Below, piece after piece: positions 6,311 through 12,459 of a stretch of DNA of 13,214 nt. The stretch's first letter is position 1, and every line of letters begins with the position of its first letter. Both the position numbers and the translations under genes were made by a program. The DNA lies in the NCBI GenBank assembly GCA_009781925.1, contig WQUU01000121.1, positions 1 through 13,214 of the forward strand, read 5' to 3'. Under the pieces are notes generated by a model. The model made no database searches. It was not told the DNA's origin and worked only from the letters and a program-made list of their open reading frames with translations. Source of the stretch: Bacillota bacterium (GTDB taxonomy: Bacteria > Bacillota > Clostridia > Oscillospirales > Oscillospiraceae).

Positions 6311-7396
6311 CTAATCCAGCGCCCGGCCCAGATTCACCAAAAAATCCTGCACGTTGGTGATGATGCTCTTCGCCGAGAGGCTCCCCCGGTCGGCCAGCTT
6401 GTTCGCGGCAAATTCCGAGATGTCGACGGTGTAGAAATAGACCGGGCGGATCGTCCCGCCGGGCAGCGTGCGGAAGGCCGGGGTCATGTTCCCGGCGGCG
6501 ATCGTGTGCAGCGTGGTCGCCAGCGCGATCACGGTGGTGGCGCGGGAAAGCTCGGCGCGCATGGCGTCCTGTCCGGCGTAGACGTCGGCAAACACCCCCG
6601 GCAGGGGGCCGTCGTCCCGGATGGAGCCGGTTAAAACCAAGGGGATATTATGCTTCACGCAGGCGTATACGACGCCGTTGCCGATGCCCTCCCCCTCGAT
6701 GAAGGCCTCCAGCGAACCGTACAGCCGCGCGCGGTTGATCGTGTCGATGTGGTTGTAGTGGCCGTTCGGATAGGGCAACTGGGTATAGATATCCTGCCCC
6801 AGCGCGGTGTTGCGGTACGCCCCCTCCAGATCATGGGTCGCCAGGGCGTTGCCCGCCAGCAGCGCGCCGACGTAACCCTTTTCGGCGAGCGCCGAAAAAG
6901 CGGCGCGCGAATCCGCGTCAAAGCTGCAGGCCGGGCCCATCACCCAGACGATGTGCCCATGCTTCCGCTCGTGGCGCAGCAGATCATAGAGAAAGTCGTA
7001 GTCCACGGAGAAGGCGGTCTCGCGGCTGCGGCCCTGGCGGAAGGCGAAACTCTCGCGGGTCTCTCTCTGGCTCGAAAACCCCTCCGTGTGGACGAAAATG
7101 CCGTCCCGCCCGTCCTCACTCCGCCCGACGGCAACTTTGTCCCCGCGGCGGAGACGCCGAAATTCCCGCACCGCGATTTCCCCGTCTTCGAACACCGCGA
7201 CGCAGTCCATCCGGCTCTCCTTTGCCAACAGCCAGCGCCCGTTCACTCTGAAATATTCGGGATAGATCGTGGTCGCGTGGTAGCCCTCCGGCGCGGCAAA
7301 ATCGGCGGGCGCGGGGAGAAACCGGGCATCCGGGGCCGCTTGGAGCGGCGCAGATGAGAGGTCGGGGGGCAGATAGAGGGGCAGTTCAAATTTCAT
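6311..7396 (-). CDS. COG1915/TIGR00300-type protein, putative ornithine cyclodeaminase, lacking the N-terminal LOR/SDH domain
   Basis: This 361-residue cytoplasmic protein matches the catalytic part of the family once called LOR/SDH bifunctional enzyme conserved region. Members include an archaeal ornithine cyclodeaminase (ornithine to proline plus ammonia, with a nicotinamide cofactor) and the C-terminal part of cyanobacterial AgrE/ArgZ. Visible family motifs are GYHATT (38-43), MGPACSFDAD (153-162), LLAGNALATHDLE (179-191), LTGSIRDDGPLP (255-266), LHTIAAGNMTP (296-306) and KLADRGS (333-339). Only about 37 residues precede the GYHATT motif, so the roughly 90-residue N-terminal domain usual in the family is absent. 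I chose the ATG at 7396 because AGGGAG lies 7 nt upstream; two earlier in-frame ATGs (7420, 7432) have no ribosome site and would add only 12 residues. Proximity to ornithine carbamoyltransferase fits ornithine as substrate, but activity is inferred. Confidence 0.82.
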   Translation of the reverse strand: MKFELPLYLPPDLSSAPLQAAPDARFLPAPADFAAPEGYHATTIYPEYFRVNGRWLLAKESRMDCVAVFEDGEIAVREFRRLRRGDKVAVGRSEDGRDGIFVHTEGFSSQRETRESFAFRQGRSRETAFSVDYDFLYDLLRHERKHGHIVWVMGPACSFDADSRAAFSALAEKGYVGALLAGNALATHDLEGAYRNTALGQDIYTQLPYPNGHYNHIDTINRARLYGSLEAFIEGEGIGNGVVYACVKHNIPLVLTGSIRDDGPLPGVFADVYAGQDAMRAELSRATTVIALATTLHTIAAGNMTPAFRTLPGGTIRPVYFYTVDISEFAANKLADRGSLSAKSIITNVQDFLVNLGRALD

Positions 7397-7496
7397 AAAG
7401 CGTCTCCCTAATGTAGTCATAGCGATAATCAACGGCGGTTAAACAAGATAATCTTACATCCGCAAGGCCTCTTGCTGCCGCTGAAACCGTGTCCGG

Positions 7497-8885
7497 CTAA
7501 TCTTTTTGGATGCGAACCAGCCGATCCGCAAGGGAAAGGCTATCCTCCAGATTGACCACCAAAATAACCACCGCGATACCCCGTTCCAGCAGTCTCTTAA
7601 TCAGGCCGTAGATGTGCACCCGCAATTCCATGTCCGCGCGGCGAAACGGCTGCACGCAAAATACCGCCTTCGGTTTTTGGATGGCGACGCGCGTATACAC
7701 CAATTCATACTTCTGTATTTCGCTGAGCGCGTCCACGCGCTTGTCAAAGACGTCGCTGCCCAGCAGCGCCTCATACTCATACTTTATGCCGTTGCGCACA
7801 CGCTTGTCCCGCCAGACCTCCGGCAGACGCCGATCCACCAAAAAGCAGAGATTGTCCAAATAGCTCATCTCCCGGAACAGCATGGTCTCGGTGGGCAGTT
7901 CCTGGATCATGGCGATATCGCCGCCGATCCGCAGGGGAACTGCCCGGCCGTCAACCCGTATTTCGCCGCGCTGCGGGGCGAGCTCCCCGCTCAGGATGGC
8001 CAACAGTTCCTCAAAGACCTGTATGTCGGCGCTCTGAAGCACCACGCATTCCCCGGGGGCGACGGCAAAGCTCAAATTGTTCACCAATATACCGGTCAGG
8101 CCCACGGCCTCGAGCACGGCGCTGCGGCGGTTCTCAGTGGACAGATCCGCCCGCTGTCCGGCCTGAAACGCTCCGGTATAATTTTTAAAGAACTCCTCGG
8201 TGATCTCGTCGCTTTGCAAGATTTTTACAATTCTGCCGTCGGACATGAGCGCTACTCTGTCACAAACCTGTTTGAGCTCCTTCAGGTGAAAATCGATGTA
8301 CAAAAAGGAAAAACCCTGATCGGCATAGTATTTGAGTAGCCGGTGAATTTTTTTTAACTCCGCTTCGCCGAGATTGGCGCTGATATCCCGCAGCAGGGTC
8401 AGTTTGCAGCCCGCTACCACGGACTTCAGCACATCCACGACCACTTTTTCAAAGCCTGTCAACTCGTCGACATGGGTGTCGGCCGAAAGGTGGACGCCGA
8501 TGCTCTCCAAGAAAGGCAGCAGCTGTTTGCGGAGCGCTGACGGCCTGAGCAGCCACGTGTGAAACTCCGGGCGAAGCACAAAGATATTGTCCGAGACCGT
8601 CAGGCCTTCCACAAGACAGCTCTCGCTTTGGATCAGGCCGATGCGGTTATGGCGCTGCTTGGAGTCGCGCCAGGTGTTCACCTGCTCCTCGCGATAGTTG
8701 ACATAGCCGTAACGCAGCGGGGTGTTATACTGGAGCAGGCGCAGAAGCGCCGTAAGGCCGTGATTGTTGATCGGCAGCAGTCCCATGATCTCGCCGGACA
8801 AAATATTTAAATTGAAATCGTCCAGTTCGATTACGCCCTGCTCCTGACAGCTCACCCGCTCCATACGCAAGACTTCCGATCTCAT
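7497..8885 (-). CDS. Degenerate twin ABC protein (RbsA/MglA-like pseudo-ATPase) of a two-component operon
   Basis: This 462-residue protein has the two-cassette layout of sugar ABC ATPases such as RbsA/MglA, but its catalytic motifs are lost. In half 1, the Walker A region GLLPINNHGLTALL (35-48) has the first Gly as Pro and the invariant Lys as Leu44. The signature is ELTGFEKVV (141-149). Walker B LLRDIS (164-169) has Ile where the catalytic Glu belongs, and Phe199 stands at the H-loop site. In half 2, VVLQSADIQVFEELL (281-295) replaces Walker A and LSEIQKYEL replaces LSGGNQQK. DEPTRGID has become VQPFRRAD (411-418), with Gln in place of Glu. Structural framing (GEIMGL, DRVALMSDGRIV, ADRLVRIQKD) is kept. 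The ATG overlaps the kinase stop (ATGA). The frame is intact, so I infer a non-hydrolysing adaptor or regulator rather than a pseudogene. No permease is adjacent. Confidence 0.85.
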   Translation of the reverse strand: MRSEVLRMERVSCQEQGVIELDDFNLNILSGEIMGLLPINNHGLTALLRLLQYNTPLRYGYVNYREEQVNTWRDSKQRHNRIGLIQSESCLVEGLTVSDNIFVLRPEFHTWLLRPSALRKQLLPFLESIGVHLSADTHVDELTGFEKVVVDVLKSVVAGCKLTLLRDISANLGEAELKKIHRLLKYYADQGFSFLYIDFHLKELKQVCDRVALMSDGRIVKILQSDEITEEFFKNYTGAFQAGQRADLSTENRRSAVLEAVGLTGILVNNLSFAVAPGECVVLQSADIQVFEELLAILSGELAPQRGEIRVDGRAVPLRIGGDIAMIQELPTETMLFREMSYLDNLCFLVDRRLPEVWRDKRVRNGIKYEYEALLGSDVFDKRVDALSEIQKYELVYTRVAIQKPKAVFCVQPFRRADMELRVHIYGLIKRLLERGIAVVILVVNLEDSLSLADRLVRIQKD

Positions 8886-9925
8886 CCCAATACCTCGCTG
8901 TTCTTCACATCCCTGTCGCTGCTGATGGCGGGCAGGGAGATCTCCACATCGGTGCCCGCTCCCAGAACGGAGAACACATGCAGGCCGTATTCGTCGCCGA
9001 ACAGCAGCCGGATGCGGTTGTCCACATTGACCAGGGCCAGGCCGCCTTCGGACTCCCGCTCCCGGGTGGCGATGTTGAGCTTCCCCTTACCCAGCCTGCC
9101 GTTGATCCTCCGCAGCGTCTCCTCGTCCATGCCCAGCCCGTCGTCGGAGATCCGGATCAGCAGCCGCTTTGCGGTGCGCGCCAGAGAGATGACCAGGTGG
9201 CCCGTGCCCACCTTGAGCTCCGTGCCGTGTATGATGCTGTTCTCCAGAATGGGCTGCATGGTGAGTTTTGGGATCCGGCAGCGGTAGATATCGGCCCTGT
9301 CCTCGGGCGCGCAGCGGACGTCCAATTCCAGGCGGTCTCCGAAACGGTACTGCTGGATGCTGAAATAGGTCTCGCAGTTTTGCAGTTCCTCTTCCACAGA
9401 GACCAGATTCTCCACCTTCGTGATCGTATAGCGGAAAAAAGTGGCCAAAGACTCGGTCATATCCGCCAAATCTCCGAGCCCGGCCAGCAGCGCCTCGCTG
9501 CGGATACTCTCCAGCGTATTATAGAGAAAATGCGGATTGATTTGATTTTGCAGCGCCAGATACTGCGCCTGCCGCTTATTCATGTCGAACAGCTGCGTCG
9601 GACTCAGAACCTCCTGCAGCTGGGCAAACAACAGCTGCGTCGCGCCCGAAACCATGCGGAGACCGGAGCGTTCCACCTCGGACAGGCCGTAACCCTCCAA
9701 AAAAAGGCGGAGTAGCTCCTCTGTTTTGAGATAGGGCCGGACTATCCAGAACCATGCCGCCGCACACAGGAGAAAAATGCCAATCAGCACGGCAAAAGCC
9801 GGAATCAGGGACAGGGCGGCGCAGACTGCCAGCGCCCCGAGGCAAACAAACAATACGGCGGCGCGTAAGTCCAGAGTTTTTCGCCGCCTGCGCAGGACGG
9901 GTCTCCGGCGTTTTCCTTTATCCAT
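8882..9925 (-). CDS. LytS/YesM-family sensor histidine kinase with minimal sensor region
   Basis: This is a 347-residue membrane histidine kinase that should phosphorylate the response regulator encoded just upstream. After an Arg/Lys-rich start there are two hydrophobic segments (about 21-40 and 43-63) joined by almost no loop, so there is no extracellular ligand domain. A helical linker follows, then the His_kinase domain with LQNQINPHFLYN, the phospho-acceptor being H132. The HATPase domain has QPILENSIIHG (224-234, N box), SDDGLGM (260-266, D box) and a GGLALVNVDNRI (294-305) glycine motif. The start at 9925 overlaps the end of the regulator gene by 8 nt, and its stop overlaps the next gene by 4 nt (ATGA), so the three genes are translationally coupled. 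A signal read from inside the membrane or through a partner protein, perhaps the degenerate ABC protein, is likely but inferred. Confidence 0.93.
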   Translation of the reverse strand: MDKGKRRRPVLRRRRKTLDLRAAVLFVCLGALAVCAALSLIPAFAVLIGIFLLCAAAWFWIVRPYLKTEELLRLFLEGYGLSEVERSGLRMVSGATQLLFAQLQEVLSPTQLFDMNKRQAQYLALQNQINPHFLYNTLESIRSEALLAGLGDLADMTESLATFFRYTITKVENLVSVEEELQNCETYFSIQQYRFGDRLELDVRCAPEDRADIYRCRIPKLTMQPILENSIIHGTELKVGTGHLVISLARTAKRLLIRISDDGLGMDEETLRRINGRLGKGKLNIATRERESEGGLALVNVDNRIRLLFGDEYGLHVFSVLGAGTDVEISLPAISSDRDVKNSEVLG

Positions 9926-11507
9926 ACAGTTTTCTGTACTGTCCCGGGCTCAGATTGGTCATCTTCTTAAAAATCCCTGTGAAATGTTTCAAATCGCTGT
10001 ATCCCACCTCCACACAGATGTCCGCAATCGGCATAGCGGTCTCCTGGAGCAGCTCCTTTGCCCGCTCAACACGGATCCGGGTCAGATATCTGGAAAAACC
10101 CTCACCGGTCTCCCGCTTGAACATGGTGCTGAAATAGCTCACGGAAAAGCCGGTGGCGGCGCACACGTCCTCCAAGGTAATCGGCTCATGGAAATGCTGC
10201 TGAATATACTGCTTCGCGATGCGGATGGGGCGAATTGCCTCGTTTTCGCGCAGCTCCCGGAGGCTCCCGACCTGCTGCCGGATCAGCGCGCGCAGGCAGG
10301 CAAATAATTTGTCTGCGGAGCCGCACAGCTCGCAGCGTTCCGTGAAGGCCCGGATCAGCGCCTCCTCCTCATTCATATGCAGCCGGGTAGAAAACATCCT
10401 GCCCGCGGCCAAAACCAGATTGAGCAACTCAAAGCCGCGTACATTCGGTATCTTCTCCGCTTCGGCGCGCAGGCCGTCCACTCCTTCATCCGCCGCTTCG
10501 TCACTCAGCGTGTCAATGATACGATCTACAGCCCGGTTGTATTTGTCCAAAATCGCGTGGGCGTTGAGCTCCGAGGGCGGCGGCGCGATCTCCAGAAATT
10601 GGCCGGTGCCCTCCACCAGGCGCTCAGTGAGGGCAACGCGCGCCTCATGCATCGAAAGCGGCAGCGCCTCGGGATTGGATACCGCCGACCCGACGGCCAT
10701 AGAAAACTCCACCAAACCGTAAATGGCCTTTTGTGTCTCCATCTGATCCAGACTCTGGCGCATCGAACGGCGCAGTTGCTTGGTTTTCTCCGGGTCATAG
10801 TTGAGCACGCCATAGCCCGCGGATCCGAAAAACTGGAAGGCGCTGGCCGCGCACAGCGAAAAAACGGAAGAATGAAAAACTTCTTCCACTTTGTCCTGCA
10901 ATCCCTCCAAGTGATCGGCCTGGAATTGCTCCGGATCGTAATCAATTTTTAAAATAAGCGCCTGTAAAACACCGTTCTGGACAGGAAAACCGTATGTTTC
11001 GCGCAGTTTTTCCCAGGACAGCGCCGCAAACCGCCCGCGCAGCAGATCTTCCGGCAGGCGGTTGCGCAGCAGATCACGGCTCTTGCTGCTGTCATTGCGG
11101 AGCGTCTCCAAAACAGCTGTGGAGGCGGCCCGCTCGCGGCATTTCGCCCCCAGCTTTTCCAAGGTAGCCATGAGTATATCCCGCTTAATCGGCTTGAGCA
11201 GATATCCCCCCACACCGTAACGCATGGCGGTTTGGGCGTACTCGAACTGTGCGTATCCGCTGATCAGGGCAATTTCCAGATTGGGTGAAATCTGTTTTGC
11301 CTTTTCAATCAGCTCGAGTCCATCCAGGCCCGGCATACGCATGTCGGTGATGAGGATGTCCGGCTCCAGCGTCTTCACCAATTCCAGCGCTTCCAAGCCA
11401 TTGGAGGCCGTGCCGCACACCTGCATTCCCAAGGCGTCCCAGTCAACCAGCATCTGTACCAGCCGGCAGACACGCACCTCGTCATCGGCAATGACCACCT
11501 GAAACAT
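9918..11507 (-). CDS. YesN-like response regulator: receiver plus AraC-type DNA-binding domain
   Basis: This 529-residue transcription regulator is the partner of the kinase encoded immediately downstream. The receiver domain (1 to about 120) has ADDE at 7-10, the phospho-acceptor D55 in ILITDMRMPG, S83 in LISGYAQF and K105 in YLLKPIKRD. A middle region of roughly 300 residues, of the poorly conserved kind usual in YesN-type regulators, contains the stretch around NAHAILDKYNRAVDRIID. The last 100 residues are an AraC-type double helix-turn-helix (ITLEDVCAATGFSVSYFSTMFKR and IADICVEVGYSDLKHFTGIFKK, then LSPGQYRKLYG). I chose ATG 11507 (MFQVVIADDE) because AGAAGGTG lies 5 nt upstream and it matches family starts. 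A longer frame from 11585 would read through the 13-bp repeats. Targets are probably sugar transport and utilisation genes nearby, by analogy with such pairs. Confidence 0.93.
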   Translation of the reverse strand: MFQVVIADDEVRVCRLVQMLVDWDALGMQVCGTASNGLEALELVKTLEPDILITDMRMPGLDGLELIEKAKQISPNLEIALISGYAQFEYAQTAMRYGVGGYLLKPIKRDILMATLEKLGAKCRERAASTAVLETLRNDSSKSRDLLRNRLPEDLLRGRFAALSWEKLRETYGFPVQNGVLQALILKIDYDPEQFQADHLEGLQDKVEEVFHSSVFSLCAASAFQFFGSAGYGVLNYDPEKTKQLRRSMRQSLDQMETQKAIYGLVEFSMAVGSAVSNPEALPLSMHEARVALTERLVEGTGQFLEIAPPPSELNAHAILDKYNRAVDRIIDTLSDEAADEGVDGLRAEAEKIPNVRGFELLNLVLAAGRMFSTRLHMNEEEALIRAFTERCELCGSADKLFACLRALIRQQVGSLRELRENEAIRPIRIAKQYIQQHFHEPITLEDVCAATGFSVSYFSTMFKRETGEGFSRYLTRIRVERAKELLQETAMPIADICVEVGYSDLKHFTGIFKKMTNLSPGQYRKLYG

Positions 11508-11531
11508 TTTTTCACCTTCTCTTTTGAACCG

Positions 11532-11583
11532 TTTGCGGTACGGCCTTGCGGTGCGACCTTGTAATGCGGCCTTGCGGTGCGGC
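11532..11583 (-). repeat. Four-unit 13-bp tandem repeat upstream of the response regulator gene
   Basis: On the minus strand four units follow without gaps: GCCGCACCGCAAG (11583-11571), GCCGCATTACAAG (11570-11558), GTCGCACCGCAAG (11557-11545) and GCCGTACCGCAAA (11544-11532). Units 1 and 3 differ at one base. The array ends 24 bp before the regulator start codon, so it lies in the leader or promoter zone. It could be a set of operator sites, since 13 bp is a little over one helical turn, or simply a tandem duplication. Confidence 0.75.
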
Positions 11584-11619
11584 ATGGAAACCGCACTCTA
11601 CAAATCGGCGTTGGCGTAG

Positions 11620-11640
11620 GGTCGGGTTCCATCCCCGATC
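11620..11640. repeat. Short hairpin between D-lyxose isomerase and response regulator genes
   Basis: GGTCGGG (11620-11626) pairs with CCCGATC (11634-11640), a 7-bp stem with one G-U wobble and a 7-nt loop. It begins 13 bp after the isomerase stop on the minus strand. No U-run follows, so it is at best a weak terminator or RNA-stability hairpin, and read-through into the response regulator operon remains possible. Confidence 0.4.
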
Positions 11641-11652
11641 GGATATCAATAT

Positions 11653-12339
11653 TTATTCCGCCGCGGGATACTCGTTGCAGAGCAGGCGGTAAGGGGCTTC
11701 GTCCTCCTCGATGGCGGGGAACCGGCCCACGGGCGGATAAAACCGGTTGTCTGTGTTATCGTCATTGCACTGGCTCACCTCGCCGATCAGCACCGCGCCC
11801 GTGCCCGGCTCCACCGCGAAATCGTGGTACAGACGCTGCTGGATGGAGATGCTCATCCCCGGCTCCAACTTGACCTGCGTACCCGCCGGAACAATGCGGG
11901 TCAGGCCGTCAGTTGTGACGGAGACGTCGCTTATATGGTCGATCTCTTCATCCGGCAAGGCGTTGTACACGCGGATGAGCAGATTCCCGCCGCCCCGGTT
12001 GATGATGTCCTCCATCTTGCTCCAGTGAAAATGGTTGGGCGCGTATTGGCCTTCCCGCAGATACAACAACTTCTCCGCGTAAGTCTTGGGGTATTTCTCC
12101 CGCTCTGCGAGGTTGCCGTTGCGCAGGGTGACCAGCGAAAACCCGACCTCGTCAAAACGGCCAAGGCCATAGTCGGTGATGTCCCAGCCCAGCATGTTAT
12201 CCCGCACCTCGTCGTATTCGTGTCCCTTTTCCAGCCACTGCTCCGGGGTAAAATTGCAGAAAGGCGGAAGCGCAAACCGGTATTCCCGGATAAAGGCCTC
12301 CATTTCGCGGAGCACGGCGTTAATTTGACTGCGTTTCAC
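11653..12339 (-). CDS. D-lyxose ketol-isomerase
   Basis: This cupin-fold metal enzyme interconverts D-lyxose and D-xylulose; family members also accept D-mannose/D-fructose. It is a 228-residue cytoplasmic protein, the normal length. The family hallmarks are all present: PPFCNFTPEQWL (25-36), LGWDITDYGLGRFD (50-63), the metal site HFHWSKMEDIINRGGG (103-118, with H103, H105 and E110), a fourth ligand H172 in RLYHDF, and GEVSQCNDDNTDNRF followed by GRFPAIEEDE. The start is GTG at 12339, chosen because AGGAGG lies 8 nt upstream, the family start MKRSQIN follows, and the nearby ATG is out of frame. It lies upstream of the two-component trio and downstream of a sugar-binding protein gene, from which a strong terminator separates it. 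The context suggests pentose or hexose use under control of the YesN-like regulator. Confidence 0.93.
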   Translation of the reverse strand: MKRSQINAVLREMEAFIREYRFALPPFCNFTPEQWLEKGHEYDEVRDNMLGWDITDYGLGRFDEVGFSLVTLRNGNLAEREKYPKTYAEKLLYLREGQYAPNHFHWSKMEDIINRGGGNLLIRVYNALPDEEIDHISDVSVTTDGLTRIVPAGTQVKLEPGMSISIQQRLYHDFAVEPGTGAVLIGEVSQCNDDNTDNRFYPPVGRFPAIEEDEAPYRLLCNEYPAAE

Positions 12340-12356
12340 GGCGCATTCCTCCTCTT

Positions 12357-12376
12357 ATAGTCTGCATAGTATAGAT
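12357..12376 (-). promoter_or_regulatory. Possible -10 region for the D-lyxose isomerase gene
   Basis: The 76-bp gap upstream of the isomerase is AT-rich. On the minus strand it contains a TATACT hexamer (5 of 6 match to a -10 box) within TCTATACTATGCAG, about 30 bp before the start codon. No good -35 sits at 17 bp. A TTGTTG further upstream is better spaced to a poorer GATATT. A promoter is expected here because the preceding gene ends in a terminator, but the exact boxes are uncertain. Confidence 0.35.
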
Positions 12377-12409
12377 TTAGAATATCACATAAAGCGGTAT
12401 TTTTCAACA

Positions 12410-12447
12410 ATAAAAAAGGGCGCCGGCTTTTTAAGACCAGCGCCCTT
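12410..12447 (-). terminator. Intrinsic terminator of the sugar-binding protein gene
   Basis: On the minus strand an 8-bp perfect stem, AAGGGCGC (12447-12440) with GCGCCCTT (12423-12416), is extended inward by further pairs (GG with CC, CTT with AAG). It is followed by a T run (six T at 12417-12412). It begins 12 bp after the stop at 12460. A strong rho-independent terminator is expected here. Confidence 0.9.
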
Positions 12448-12459
12448 ATGGTGGATCGC

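Noticed and set aside
7397..7496. Terminator after the two-component trio
   Set aside because: Only short stems are visible (for example GCAAG with CTTGC around 7461-7474) without a U-run, so no terminator was called; read-through towards the COG1915 gene is possible.
7506..8339. 277-codon plus-strand frame opposite the degenerate ABC gene
   Set aside because: Composition is rich in His/Gln/Ala/Leu with no domain pattern or ribosome site; the minus frame shows clear ABC homology across its length.
7497..8885. Degenerate ABC gene as a decaying pseudogene
   Set aside because: The frame is intact, has a coupled ATGA start and keeps the fold-defining segments. The substitutions lie in the catalytic motifs of both halves rather than being random. 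Decay is still not fully excluded.
11532..11583. CRISPR-like array
   Set aside because: The units are contiguous 13-mers with no spacers.
11508..11585. Upstream start for the response regulator (ATG 11585)
   Set aside because: The extra 26 residues are encoded by the 13-bp tandem repeat and spacer, whereas the receiver domain begins at ATG 11507 with a ribosome site.
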